Origin: Ascaris suum
Lineage: Eukaryota; Nematoda; Chromadorea; Rhabditida; Ascarididae
DNA length: 64,000 bases
Reading direction: 5' to 3'
Assembly: GCA_013433145.1 (NCBI GenBank)
Contig: CM024174.1
Coordinates: forward strand, 7,906,336-7,970,335
Of the stretch, positions 24,016 to 37,956 are shown piece after piece (positions within the stretch are counted from its first letter, which is position 1; every line of letters begins with the position of its first letter). A model generated the notes under the pieces. The model saw nothing but the letters and a program-made list of their open reading frames with translations, ran no database searches and was not told where the DNA came from. Both the position numbers and the translations under genes were made by a program.

Positions 24016-26454
24016 TCAAAACGGACTTCACTTGTTTTCTTCCCGAAACTCAAGACGTTCAGTTTATACAGGACGGAAGTTGGGAAATCTTCGTACCTGG
24101 CTGAAAAAATCATATCTGCCACATGCTGATAACCACTGGCATGTAACAAAAAGAATAACCCGCGCGTTTTAATGAATATGTTTAGATGACATCAATAGCC
24201 GCCGGTCTCTCACGCGCCTTGATGAAAGAAGTCGCACAGCTAGAAGCGCATGCGCCATTTCACAATTTCCATTTTCTTGCAAACGGTGGCGAAGTTAATG
24301 GATAGCAAACTGTTGGCCGCAATAAACCCCCATGCCTATCCACAGCTATTGTTCTCAAAATAAAACCACAAACCGCGAACTAGCGCACACCGGCATTCAC
24401 CACTAGCACCTCTTCAACTCAGCCATTCGCGTGAATGGTGCACCGACAAATCCTTTATCACGCATGGTGCGCAAGACTAATATGTAAATACAAGGGTACG
24501 CACGGCCTACAAAAGCATGGCAGTTAACGTTGGCATGATAACAGCGCTGGCTTCATGATTATCTTACTAAAGAGATCTGCTGACGACAGCCATCACTTGT
24601 CACACTTTGCGTTCGTCAACGCTATCCTCTTCTCCGGTGTCAGCGAGCGATTCAATCCAGCCTCGAGGTCTGTTTCCCAAGCTATAAAGTCATCGCATTA
24701 TGCACTTATAATCACAATATCACTCCCTCTTTTGTACCCTCCAAGTGATCATGAGCTAACACAGAAGAAGACAAAAGTGACTCAACATGTCTGGAGACGG
24801 GTATCCACAACTCCACCTCAGAATTACACCAGAAGAAATCTATCCGACACAGCATGCAATGAAAAAGATCGGTCTTCTTCTTCATCGCTTCTGCAGTCGG
24901 TGCTGTCATTGCCTGATTATGACATTCCAGCTAAAGCCAGATTATTGAACAGCGTGGACCAAATTTAGTTCAGGCTGTCGACGAGCGCTCCTAACCTTCA
25001 CTTTAGAGGTCAAAACGTGCGATTACTCTATAAAATGGATAAAAACCTTTCAATCTGAGCAGAAGTACGAACGAACGTCCCATTTCTTTGGGTTCCCCAC
25101 GACAACATTTGGAAACAGAATGCAACAGGATCGGGTGAATGTGGTGGACGCTTCTTTTAACCGATCACTCACCCTCTTAACCTTTTAAGTCATGAACAGC
25201 AATCATCACCACCTACATTGGCTGGGGAATGGAGGGGTGACAAGATAATACAGCAAAAATGGAGGAGGAAGCAACGTAACACTCAGATGCTCCTCTCGCA
25301 ATCCGCAAAAAGAAAAGCCACAGAAAAAGACAGTAAGATCGGAGCAGAGCAGCTCAAGGAGATGTGGTGGTTACCACGAAGCAAACATAGGACGACGTCA
25401 GACTAAAGAAACATATGGAGTGACCACCCGCGACCTCTAACGACTGACCTCGGGAGAAGGCAGGGAGCTGATCACTCAGCAAACGGCAAAGAAATATCCA
25501 ACAGAGATCAGAGGGAATCGCCAAGTAAATATCGCAAAACAAAGTTTCTCCAGAGTTCACTGAAGGCCGAGTGACCTCTTGATTGGATGACTATGTCTGA
25601 TCAGTGCTAAAACACTCTGAAAATCCTACTCCGTTCATACAAACAGTGAACAAGAACGATCCTTAGAGGGAGCCCTGTGGACGACCATTCTATTTCCACA
25701 CAACACGAATTTGCAAGACCTGTTGCAAACCTAAACAAGCAATACCTTCCAGGTTACATGGCAATGCTCACGCACTAGGGGGCATCGTAGGAACAAATCA
25801 CTGGAGACCGGAGTGGAAAACTTTTCTGCGGTTCAGTTGGCCATCGAAAATGAGATACTCTCTTTGTGTGGAATTGGAACCATTCGAGCATTCTTCCGAA
25901 ATGGAAGAAACCTACAACGCAGGGCACTCTGCAATTCTGCATCTCTGTCGCTTCTTGCTTAAAGAAGGAATGCAAACAATGCAAGTAAGAATACACAAAC
26001 ATACAACTTGGCGGGGTTCGAAAAAAGCGTCACGTTACTCTTCCTTGAAGCCTTTGGAGGCACGGTTATCCGCTGAAATGTTTCCAGTTATGATTGCCAT
26101 CAGTCAACGAACAATTTGAACACTGCTCAACACGAACAGCCAATGACATTTGATGTAACGGAAAATAAACAGAACAGTTCCCTCACTTCCTAGTGAAACT
26201 GTTCCGCAAACAACCCAACTCTATTATAAAACTCCCACCTTCCACAGCCCAAGCAATTCTCTTATATATTATGCTATAGTCCCTTGCTTTCACTTTCATC
26301 CTCAACTGTTTCACACCAGCTTGCAGTAGAAACTACCGAGAATCAAACCAAAGAAATATTAAAAAGGACTGCATACTAATTCTGGCCCAAAACAACTTCA
26401 CTTGCTGACCACAAGAAATTAAAATTGCGGATGACTTGTTTTATTGTTACCTAC
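24016..26454. other. No supported gene; should hold the 3' end of the unidentified minus-strand gene
   Basis: The last recognised exon of the large minus-strand gene ends in phase 0 at 26455, so further 3' exons are expected below it. A possible continuation at about 25909-25954 (minus, 46 nt after CTTCTTTAAG) is phase-compatible but too short to trust. A plus-strand open frame at 24555-24968 (137 codons, Ser-rich end) is of chance length. Confidence 0.35.
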
Positions 26455-29400
26455 CTCAGCGTTCGCTGTGCAGTTTGCACGCTTCACGTGTCTCCTTGTT
26501 TTCTTGCTTCTCGACTGTTCCGTGCTTCTCTCTCGTCCGGTAGAAGTTGAGTTATTTGATAACTTCACATTTCTTCCGACTCCCATTTCTTCTGATAACG
26601 GACTAGAAGGGGCCACACACGTGCCCATTGATGGAGGAGGCCGTGTGCCTTCTGTCGGACTGTAATGACATATCAACCACCAAGCTTTTGAATTCGCTAC
26701 AGAACAAAACGAGCACCGAGTACAAATAACCTTTTATATATCTGAGCTTACCGATTCGTGCAGCTAAAAACCGAACGATGCGGACTTCGAACTAACAAAA
26801 ACCAAGCAACCTATCGTTGAAAAACGCAGTAAAATCTACGACGTCGCTTTTGGCACAGTTCGAGTGAAGCTGCATTTTCAGAATTCCTAGGCGAGAAATG
26901 ATGCACAGAACAAAAAAAGTAGTGATAAGATGAATGCGTGACGACCAAACGAGGCAGCTACCAGAACATTGACCGTGAATGCGTCGTAGGAGCGAACGCG
27001 AGCTTCCGTATGTTCAAGTCGACCAGCGTTGCAAAAGACTTCGACATGCTGATGTGCGCGTAACACATATGCATCAGATTGCGATATCAACATCTGGTTT
27101 CGACAATTTCTCTGCTTAAGCTTAATAGAAACGGTCCTTCTTTCATCTAGTTTTTTTGCAAACGCGGCTCGCCATCACTACCAACAACACGGCACGGACG
27201 CCTCTCATGTATGGTGTGCAATCTATCAATTAGTTTTGTTGACAGCAACTTCTACAAATTGAAATGGGCAAAGATACGGACGGATGACACACAGGTGTCC
27301 TAAAACAGCATTGTCATGTTTGTTTTGCATACTAAAATACATCCAAGGTTACCTCTATGAGAGGCCGTAGGAGCCTTCAGGCTTGAAATATCTTCTTATA
27401 CAGCTTTTAGCTTACAAAAACGTGAATCCAACATTTTCCTGTCGCTCACATTCAAATGATTCAAAAATCAGTACTTGTCGGGAGCACTGCAGATCGCCTC
27501 CTGCGCGCAAGATGCAGACGCGATCGGCTGAATCTTCAAACGTTTGTTGTCGACCTGCTGCGCCTTCGCAGCGTTCCAAGCATATGGGATCTTAATTCTG
27601 ATCTTGGGCACCTTTAATGCATGCTCCCCGTTCGTCGTCTCTGCAACAACACAACAAACGACGATTATTAACTTTAAGCGAGATAAGAAAACGAGACACC
27701 CATACCTTAATTATGATCTCAATAAGTGGCATTTTCCTGAGACACATAACAAAATTCAGTACAGATGGAAATTTGAGATAACAACCAAGAGCCTTTTTAT
27801 CGGAATAGCCGGAACCATAGTAAGAGCGAGGCGTGAAGTTCTGCATGTGAGTGAAAACGCAAAGTGGGTGTTTTTTTTTTCATTCGTCGATTCCACTACT
27901 TTAGACGAGCGCCCTCCGAAGTTCAGTATCTCGCACGGTCCCATTTACCTATTGGCGCTATAACCACATGAGCGCATGAAATCTTTAGGTGCATTTCTTC
28001 TAGGAATCATTAATGCAGTAAATGAGTCCTGCGAGAGAGAGAACATTCTTCCCGATACGGCATGAAAGAAGTTCGTTTTCGCGAAACGAGACTTCTCACG
28101 AGTCTCTGATGGTATCCTAGTTCTCTCAGTCTCTAGCTCTGAAATTTCATCGCAACACATTACCTGCTGTCTCAAAGTGGCACAGTCACTGGACCATCTT
28201 GCCCGCACGCTTATGGGAGCATCATATCAGTCCCTCTTAACAAACAATAAAATACTTGTTTGTCCACTGCAGCCTCATTAGATTAGTGATGGCCAAAAAA
28301 TTTTTGTGTTAAGGTTCGGAAGGTGGACACCTTTGACGGGAAGAAGTGGCTAAGATAACTGTCATTTTAACATAACGGCAGGTTAAGATGATTACTGCTG
28401 TAGTACCGCTATGCCGATCGCTCTCGCTTACCTTAGAAACCGTTGCATAAAGAAACCTGTTTTGAGTTCCACAAAACTTCAGATCTGCAAAGATAAGCGT
28501 TGTCTTTTTCAACCTTTAGTCAACATTTCCACAGTCAATAAAGTAGTTTTTAAATTCACTGGCTACGAAAAGGTTCGAACGAAAGGGAGCAATGGACTGT
28601 GTGGCAGTGCGATACAGTTTCGAGGATTTGTATAAATCGCAAGCTTGAACAAGTACCATCCACTTTGGCGCGTCCCCTTTTTCGATGCTTCGCATTTCGA
28701 TCCCGCTCATTCGTTTTGTCCTTCACGTTCTCGTTCTTGCTCTGTTCAGGTTTACCTCCTTCCATCTAAACGCACTTACAGCGTTTTTTCTTAAAGAAAC
28801 TATCAATGAACAACTGATTCGGACTTCTGATCCTTTGATTCTTTTACATGTTGCTGTAGACTGGCAGATCCTATTATGGTTCCATCAAACTAAACAGTGT
28901 CATCAAACAAGCCTTGAAAATAAAAACAATAACAAAACGAGTGATATCATGGGCAGGCTGCCAGATCAATTATTCATAACCCCTTTCGGTGCACAATTCT
29001 GCGGTAACAGTAAGCACAAATCAAACAATCAAGTTTCAAGCACAAAACCGTCTATGTATGAGGCAACCAGCTATAGCCCTCCGTTCGAGCTCCACTGATT
29101 TCCCCACTGCAAGCACTCACTGCGAAACTGTTTAGCAATTCTCTTTGCAAGAAGGAAAAGTGAGCAAATTTTGCACACGAGAAGACTGCTGAGCACTTCA
29201 GCACCATTTCACTCATAAATTACAGTGCGCCAATTTTAAGACCTCTGAGTTAACACCTTTGTCCAGCACATAAATAAGACTGAACGTTTCCTACCAGTGG
29301 GCGTCCGTTTGCGATCCGGACTCTCATATTGCAAACATTTACACATCGGATTTGTGCATCCTCTCCTAATAGACCTAACTGAAAGGGATCGAATGGTTTG

Positions 29401-32400
29401 ACGTTTAACGGCAAAAAATTGCATGTGTCGTTGGCAAGCATTGTAAAAAACTGCATCTCTTGATAGCTGTGCAGTAATTTCAGAAACTGTGTGGAAACGA
29501 GAAAAAAGCGGCATGTGCAGTGGACTGGAAAGATTTGTGGTTTCGGAAACCTAAGAAGGGAAAACTTTCAGTGTTCCTGCGTCATCGAGAATGATTTTCC
29601 AAATTTTCCGTGCTGAAGTTTCTTTGCAGTGCCAAAATGATGCCAGACAATGCCAAACAACACTCAATGACAGGTTTAGCCAACAACGGTGATATCGAAA
29701 AAATCGCAACTTCTGGTGAATAATATTCGAGATCCTTTTAACTACTCGACAACATACTGTTGAAAATTCGCACTCTGAAGTCAACTGAATCCACCTAAAG
29801 AAAAGAAATAAAAAACTTTCAGTCACCTTCATCGACTTTTCCCTTCTGTTCTTCTTTCCTGATGAAGTCGATGCATTCATTACGTCAGTGCTGAAGCCCC
29901 GATTCGACGATTTCAAATTTGTCGGTGCTGCTTGCATTGTCTGCATATTTATGGAAGATGATTTTGTCAATATGCTCGAGGACTGACTGGGCGACACGAT
30001 TGCTGGAAAACACACAAGTGATTTAACTTCAGATTTGCTTCCGTCTTCAGCCAGACCTTACGATATTTGAAACGAGGTGAATGTACGACATTCGGATCCA
30101 AGAAAAAATGCTTCAATCACTGCAGCGGTGCAGTCGTACATAGAGCGCCATGACAGAACCGAATTCCAACTTCAAAATCGGACGGTTTAATGTCGAATTA
30201 TTTTTGTCAAACCCTCGTGCACATTTAAGGCATTTTTAAATCACTGGCCATAAGTTGGCCATTTTCTCTCGCAGATAAGACTCCCTCACCTGAGTGGGCT
30301 TCACCAAGAATAACTGATCCGACGTTAAAATCAAGCGCGCAGATGAGAATTCTTGCCTCACTTTCCAATTTCTTGTCCATGTCACCCTCAATAATTTTAG
30401 TTTGCTTCACCCGCCCTACCTCAAAGAGTTCGCAGTTATGCACTCTGCCATTTTCCGGTGGCAATCCTTCTATACTTGGAAGCATACAGCATGAACCTAT
30501 GAAAAATAGGCGACGATGGGGATCTGAGTGGAAATTTGCTCGAAGGAGCAAGCTGTGTTACGCTCAACACACTGACCCCTCGCCAACCGACACGACTCTC
30601 TGTCGCCTTCTGCAGTATCTTGAAAGTTACCCAAGCAATGAAGAACGTATGCGCTATGGCATTCAGCATTTCCTTCAATCTATTTTGCTTGCCACCTTGC
30701 ACACGTCATCGATTTCCTTTATCTGCCGATGATTTCGCATTCCCTCACTGACAATACAATAGTGGTCAAACCATTAAAATTCCCTAGTGTCCTTTATTAG
30801 GGATCCCCTATTGATAAGGACGCTGATAAACACTACAACGCAAATGAAATCTGATGCATCATAACGCCGTACCTGATTTTCATAAACATAATGAACTGCG
30901 GGCGCAGCAGTAATAAAAGACAACTAAGTTATGAACGTTCCCGCAGATGTGACCTCACCTTTTCGAATTCGAATTCGCACACCACAAATTCTATTATAAT
31001 AGAGCGTCTCTTTTATAATAGCAGCGATGAAGGAAAAGAAGCAAAAATGCGAGTCTTCAAAAAACACCTGAGGAAGAAGCGATCGAAAAATTCGCGCGAC
31101 CATTCTCCCGCCTAAAGATCAGCCTGATCCTCGGCTTCTCATCTGTAATTATGAAGAAATTATAGGTGTTACAATCACAACTGTGAAAACGATCATGTTG
31201 ACATCGGCGACATCTATGCAACTTTCTTTTTCTGAAGTCGGCTATGTGCATAAAGAGGGTTGCATCTGTTCACTCTGCTCTGAGCTTTGTGCGTGAGCTC
31301 TATAACGAAGAAACGAAAAGAACTCTAAGCGAAAGGAATGCCCTGCGCATGGTGGACGCTAGAAAGTCCGTGGAGAAGTCGTGCCGTAGAAGTTAGCAGA
31401 CGGCCATATGGATAAAATACGTTGTGGCTTATCTCATAGTCAGAAAATGCAACTTGAGAAAATGACAGCAGAGATTCAAGCGAAGCGAATTTGAAATTTG
31501 AAAGCAAGTAAAAATCTCTGCGCAGCCTTGTAAGCTTCACTGCTTCACCTTCAGAGATGCGCAGAAAACCGGAATATTAGTGAATGAGGGAAATGACAGC
31601 AAATATCCAGCCCAGTTCGAAGGAATGCATCACGGCGCAGAGAGAATAGGAAACGATGGTTGCGGTCACCACACCGTCCTATCTTTATCAATCGACAAAG
31701 CAATGAATATTACCTCGGTTTGGAGTGAAATTTGTATAGAAGTCGCAAAGCTTGAAAATGACAATTCAGTAAAGGAAAACATCGCTGATGCCAATGGCGA
31801 TCGATGTCAGATGCACACAGCTTCGAAAAGATCCTCATATATAGAAATGCTGATATAAGTGAACACTTCCTCAAGGGAAATACCACGAGAGACAAAAAGT
31901 CATGCAACGTTATCATATCTCAATTCCCTAGCACAGCCAATGAAATAATGACTCAACAGTGTTACGAAAGTTTCGGTGAAATACACAAAGCGGCACTAAC
32001 CAGATTCCGCAGGAGCAGTGGTGCTGGCAGATGCGATCGTGACGAATGGAGACAACACATCACGTCGATCGTCACCACTAACGAAGTCAGAGGTCTGTCT
32101 TCGGATATTCTTTCCGATTGTTGAAAGAAATGCAGCTAATGGAGCGGCAAACTGACTGCTCGATGTTACCACCTCATTATGATCGTTTCTCTCCTTAAAA
32201 AACACAGTGGTCAATTCAAAGGTCGTCGGTTTTTTAACAACGCGGATGGTGGAAATGCAGTGCCCACCTATCCAGAAAGGTGAAAAGCGCAACCACCCAT
32301 AAGCTGAAGAAAAAAGTGAATGATTTAAACGGTTCTCCCGTTCAGAGATAACATGAAGGTTGCTGAGAAAGCAGACATAAGCTTGTTGTCCCACTACGCA

Positions 32401-35400
32401 GCATTCAAGCAAGCTATTACATCATCGGGAATTTCCTCCGTAAAATGACTTGGAGCACACAACCTTCTGTCTAGAAATGAAAAGTGTTCAATGGACTTCT
32501 TTATGTGTTCAATAGACTCGTCAAAAGTGTTCAACAAAAGCGGCATAAGAAAAAACTGAAAGCACACGTAAGAAGAGAGCATCTCCGCTTGCATCGCGTC
32601 TTCTTTATCGGTTGGTCTACCTAACACGTCATTGTTTCTGCACGGCAACCTCAACAGAGTGTTGAACAACCTCGATAATAACAGTTTCTTGCTTCATGAG
32701 CTACTACTTAAACAAACGGCCGCAGCTATCATCACAAAGTGGGCATGGCAGCTAACAGAAAAGGAACACCCGTCTGTCGGTCCCATCCAGAGTCTAATGA
32801 ATTATCCTTGACCTTTTCTTCGATCTTCCGTTCTCCTCTGTGCTTCGGAATTTTCTTGCGAACATCGATTTCTCCTCCAGCTTCATGCTTGCGTTGTTTG
32901 AATGTTTTCTTCACTTTTGGAAAACTCCTAACACCAACGGACATATACGGCGGCATACCAAACATTCTTGACTGCTGAAACACGAACGACTTTATTCTTT
33001 ATATTACCGCATGCTACCGGAGGAGATGGGAGGGAGAGAGAAGGATCTCCCCCACAGTCACAAAAGAAAATTAAGGTGGACTTGAGCGTTTCAAAGAAAC
33101 AGGAACATACAAGAGCAATCCAATGAGAATAATCCTGGAAAGTACGGACGAGAAGTAGGCCGGAAGTGCACAACTCATACCATCTTGCATCGTTCTGGGC
33201 ATGAGAAGATACAAGACCCCTCTTCATCCTCCTTCCATCCCTCTTTATTGTTCTTGAGGTTGACTGCGCATCCCAAATCAATGTGTTTAACAGGAAATGT
33301 TGAAACGCTGAGAGGTTAAATGAGAAAATTGTAGACCCGCATCACTGGGAAAAGAAATGTAACACTTAACATGATACATGATCGGGAATATGTTCTTGCA
33401 AGTAAAGTCAATGTGTATAAAGATAGTGCTGCTTCGAAACTCTCTAAAGGAATGTTGCAAACAATTCGAAGCAAAATTTAGTTCGCTCTCGCGAATGAAC
33501 CTCATCTCGCTCTCACCGTCTGCGATCAAGTTTCGTGACAACTATTGTACCACAAAGCAATTTGATGTCTTATATTTGCCAGCATCCCACAATAACCATT
33601 ATTCACTTCACTAGACCAAACTCAGTTGATCAATTACACCGCAGGTGAGTTATCATATGTTGGCAGAATCTTATCAAAAGGACCCTTGCTGGACAATTGC
33701 TACAAGATTCTCGTCCTGCGAAATCCGCTTAACTAATCAGAACAAATGTGCCTACTGAAAGCGTCATCTCCGGCCATGCGAAAATAAAAATACTCGCACG
33801 AATGGGGAGCGGTCTAAGAACTTCGAGATATTGTTGGTGCAGAGGGTTTATAAGGCTATCTGAAGACAACGAAAGCACTCTTTCAGCACCACTTCAATCA
33901 AAACATACACTGCTGCGAATCGTCATAACCACGACTGGCGAAAACAAGGAACGGCTAAGAAACATCCGACGCAGATTACCAGCGCATAACCGCTGATACC
34001 TCTGAACTTCTTTGTGCGATGATGCACCAAAATCTCTTGTTTAAAACTTCGCTGCTTTTCCGTTAGGTCTACTGAGCTTTCAGGTATCGTCAGTCAGGGA
34101 AAAACTGGATGAAGGTTAGTATGGACTCGTCCAAGCTTGCTGGTCTTGATGACCTCCAGAGTAAACTTCCACAGACAAGCTACACAGAAAATCAGTGTGA
34201 TGGCTTTTGGCAGTAATGAAATAGGGCGCCAACTGTTGCAGACGAACGCTGAGCACACGCCATATTCGACGAGCCCTGAACCGATTTGCTCGCTCCCTCC
34301 GTCGCGCGAGCCTTCAAGATGATCGAGGAAGATGACTGAGGCGATGCTATCGATGTAGGCTTCATTGACACCTCCTTAAACAATTGGCTCAAAAACGGAA
34401 GGCCTCACAACATCGATTCGATGAAAGAGATCAAATTCTAAACAGCTTTCTTGGCTAATAAGGAGTTGCTAAAAGAAAGACCGTCCTAATGTAACCTTTG
34501 ACAAGGATTCCTTTAACGTTTCAACAATTTCTTCATTGCTACAAGGTGAAATTTTCAAATCACAGACGGTGCAGGAACTTCGAGCACTGAATGAGGGTGA
34601 ATAGAACAAGCTGAGAAAGGTCATCATCAGCCGTTTTCGCTTCCTCCTAGTCCTTACGTCCTCCTTGAATGTGCAAATGTGAATCCCACTCACCGGTCAT
34701 CCTCGCACTAAACAGAAAGCGGCAATTAATAGCAAGATTTCTTCAAAGCTGAACACTTCCACCGGCACAGCAAAGTCTACCAGTTGCTCACGGCAAATTA
34801 CCCAAAGATTCGGATAAACTGGATTACCAACAAGACGCGATCAGAAGGGCGTTCCTCTAATGCACTGCACAAGTTCACCCACACTTACCTGAGAGCACTC
34901 ATCAAAGAGTGTATCTAAAATGAGGTATTCACAAAGTTCGGTATGACTGACATAAAGATGTGTACCGCCGGCGCATATGCAAAATACATAGACACAGCCT
35001 ATCGGGTACAACTTAATTCCCATTATTTCATTCTTCGCGTATTTCCGCGTGGGCGTCCAGGCACCTGTCTGCAGATCTATACGTCCAAACATCTGCATGT
35101 CCATAATATGGAGACATCGGCATTAGAAACAGCCATGCATAAGGACACCACTGATGACGACTGACGAGCATGTGTGGACGGCTTGTTTGAGTAAAGGGTG
35201 GAAAACAGCGCCAGCACAGCTGGTGGCACAAAATGTTTCCGATTCGCCGTAAGCGATGGATTGTATGAAACTTCTTCAAGCCTGATCCTGGCCGTTCGCA
35301 GCGCAGAAATCCTTGCAGGAAATGGCACTAATCTCCAGTCTATTATCGAGAAACGCCACGGAAACCTCATGCCACTCCTTTTAACATACTCGAAAACCGA

Positions 35401-35967
35401 AGGTCAACCCACGATGCATCTCTCAAGTAGAAAACAACTACAACTAATGTCACGTAATCTGGTGCATTTAATTGTACATCAGTCGATAATGTTTTTAATC
35501 ATCTTTCACCTTGACACATCAAAATCAGAATAATCTCAGGTTGAGGACAACAGCATGCAACTAACCGCTGTCGTCCTCCGAATCGAAAGTAAATAGAACA
35601 GAATGGCGCTGTTACTTACTGCAGTAACACGAAACACACTTACATCTTTGTTGCTGTCACAATTGTATTGTTCAACATTGTGTTCGAGGTCCGATACAGC
35701 TGCTTGTTTGGGAAGTATCGATGGCTCATGGATCGGTAGCCTTTCTTGCCTCACAAATCCAAGCGCTCTCGCACTAAGGCCCGAAAAATCAGGAAAGACA
35801 TCGTTTGACGTCGCTGCCCTAAACTTTTCCGCCGATCTTGGTTGGCCGTTGCGTGGCAATGATATAAAAATCCGTAGAGCACACTTCGGGGAGGTTTTAA
35901 TGGTTGGCCGCTTGAAGTGTGGGTTGCAGCAACACTGGTGTTGAGGCAAGGGAGGCGATTTTTGAAG
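26455..35967 (-). CDS. Unidentified multi-exon gene (at least 12 exons, both ends open)
   Basis: I do not recognise the protein. The six 3' exons join with unbroken phase: 30523-30290, 30002-29827, 29486-29295, 28765-28657, 28138-27949 and 26659-26455. That is over 360 open codons with sites such as GTTTTCCAG, AAATTTCAG, GTGAGG and GTAGGT, so a real gene is very likely. Upstream exons are 35967-35644, 35092-34889, 34707-34694 (14 nt), 34610-34496, 34374 to about 34234, and 32974 to 32813 or 32770; the last two have weak donors. Folded-looking segments (RLFFIGSCCMLPSIEGLPP; MFGRIDLQTGAW) alternate with Ser-rich and Lys/Arg-rich low-complexity ones (KDKTNERDRNAKHRKRGR), which suggests a nuclear or scaffold protein by inference. 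No signal peptide or membrane helix is evident. It could be the 3' part of the TAF3 gene upstream, but no joining exon was found. Confidence 0.7.
34694..34707 (-). other. 14-nt microexon of the unidentified gene
   Basis: The minus strand reads TTTCTGTTTAG, then TGCGAGGATGACCG, then GTGAGTGG. Inserting these 14 nt (CEDD plus two bases) between 35092-34889 (phase 0 end) and 34610-34496 (needs one base to complete the codon) makes the frame continuous. Without it the frames do not match. Confidence 0.5.
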
Positions 35968-36312
35968 CTGCATAGCGAGAAATTAGCGGAAATGCCCTCC
36001 ATTGATCGTAAGGAACTATTCCGAAATAAGCGACAGCATAGGACACGCATAGCATATTCACCGAGAAAACTATTCGAGGGTCGAGAAGAGTGAGACGGTA
36101 ACTGAATACCTTTTCAGGACGCGGGGCAGCTAGCGCGAGCCACCGTAAATCGTGACACTCCTCAGGGTTCCAAGAAGTTGCAAAGCTCACTTTAAACACA
36201 TTCGAACAACGTTTCCAACGTTTCCACGATTCCATCGTTGGCAGGTAGGAAATTCAGGACAACGAATCAAGACCTCTTTCTAAACGAAAAGGGAACAGTA
36301 ATCACAACGCCT

Positions 36313-36323
36313 CCCCCCCCCCC
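36313..36323. repeat. Poly-C tract
   Basis: An 11-base C run in an otherwise anonymous stretch. The interval 35968-37865 shows no convincing exon; an ATG-led frame at 36235 (minus, 42 codons to a GTATTC donor, phase 0) could be a first exon for the unidentified gene. Confidence 0.5.
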
Positions 36324-37865
36324 TTTCAGTCACTAGGCTGAGCTTTTTTACGAAAGTAAACGCTGCTGAAATTTTGACGTTCTCCCCTATCCTGAAGCCG
36401 TATGAAAGCTGTTATTATTCCTTACAGAGCCAGAAACAGGTTCAATAACGGATCTAGAAATTGGAGAATAATCCTGATTGCATATAGAAAATCTCCAAGA
36501 GATTCAGAACAAAAGCCAACTGCTGTAGGCGCATAAAAAGCTTTTTCCACGATCAAATGTCTACAGCTGCTAGACATTGGCGGACCAGCGTAACAGATTG
36601 TAAGAGAGGCTATTCCGCAGTGTACATCATACTAAGAAAGACACTTTTTAAGCCGGCTTATTTATTTTTCAACGAGACAGGTGGACAGACGTCGCCGCAA
36701 AGTGTCTGGCAAAAGCACACTTGTGAAAGTATGTTTCTCTGCGAAACAGTTTGCTGCTCGAGACACCCAACTATAAAAATGCATGCAAATATTTGCGGCA
36801 CTGTATCAGTTGCTGCATGCAACCATTTTGCAGTTGTCGGTCTCCTTGAAGAAACGACCGGGCCTGCATAAGAGACGCATGTGGGCTTGTTCGCGCCTTC
36901 ATATCAACTGAGGGCTGACGGACGGATGCGTTGGAATTTCAAGCTTGAATAGATAAGACGAATTCCGAGGTGAACAAATCAATTAAACAGTTTGAATTGA
37001 TCCTTAGGAATTTCAGGTGGCAGCTGGATTCCGAGTAACTAAGGAACACGATCCAGTCGTGGTTTTTCTCTTGCAACATTTGCGAGCTCCATTCTGAAGC
37101 GAAAAGATTTGAGAATAAATCCGTTTCGGTAGCTTTCGCAACATTAGACGACGTTCTTCAAAACAGTATGCATATGCTAATAAGTAAGAAGAACAAAACG
37201 ACTGTCATTTCTGATCGTCATACGTCCGGTTTTTCCTGCTTAGTTTCTCTCTTATTTTGACATTATGCAAATGAAGACCTTCAGCGACTCCATCAGCTGC
37301 ACAGAAAACAACAACCAACGGACCGAAGAATGTTGCTTTCCAGACAATCTCTCTTTAGAGCTTTCAAGCTTAAAAAACCTTTTCTGTGCTCATTCACATA
37401 ACTTTCAACTCTTCTCTGTATCTCTGTACCGTCTGAGTGCGTACAATTCTAAGAATGCAGAATTTGTAGCTGGAAACCCCTCAACTGGGGCTCGGCAGGA
37501 ATAACTGCTCAATGTGACTTCAACTCTGAATTCGAGTCTTTGGTAATAGCTGTCATTTCGACAGGTTCAGTCAGGAAAATTAAGCACAGCCCTACCGTTC
37601 CATAAAAAGGCTGTGAAACGATGTATTCGAAATGCTAATGCGCTGCCGATTTTCCTGAAGGAATTTTCCGGAACCTCTGGCTACTCTTTGCATTAAACGA
37701 AAATCCCATCTGGCAGTTTGCTCATACTGTCTAAAACAGCTATGAATATTGGCCACGAAAAGCGAAAATCACGCCCGATGATTAAGAAAACATATTAGTA
37801 TGGTGCTCCTCCAACAATAAGATGAAGCTGAGAAGAATTAAAGAAGAATTGGAAAAACGCACGAC

Positions 37866-37956
37866 CTCTTAACGTCGATGGGCTTGACCTTCACGCTTGC
37901 TTTTGATGGTTCCACGTCAATCCCTGCCGACGAGGAGTTCTTTTCAACCGTTGCAT
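37866..37956 (-). CDS. Isolated exon, possibly of the TAF3 gene
   Basis: A 91-nt minus-strand segment follows a good acceptor (GTGCTTGTTTAG) and ends at AAGAG|GTCGTG. It reads 29 complete codons rich in Ser, Lys, Glu and Val (start ATVEKNSSSAGIDVEP), with an entering phase of 1 and a leaving phase of 2. This composition suits the low-complexity middle region of a TAF3 protein. An 11-nt candidate at 39409-39399 would join it to the exon ending at 39592, but such a tiny exon is speculative. Confidence 0.35.

Noticed and set aside
31129..31245. Cys-containing minus-strand frame (CRRCQHDRFHSCDC) resembling a zinc-binding motif
   Set aside because: The spacing fits no known finger, an alternative frame is equally open, and it does not join neighbouring exons in phase.
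34192..34374. Alternative frame of this exon reading GVNEAYIDSIASVIFLDHLEG
   Set aside because: It looks protein-like but needs an entering phase of 1, whereas the preceding exon ends in phase 0; the Ser-rich frame fits.
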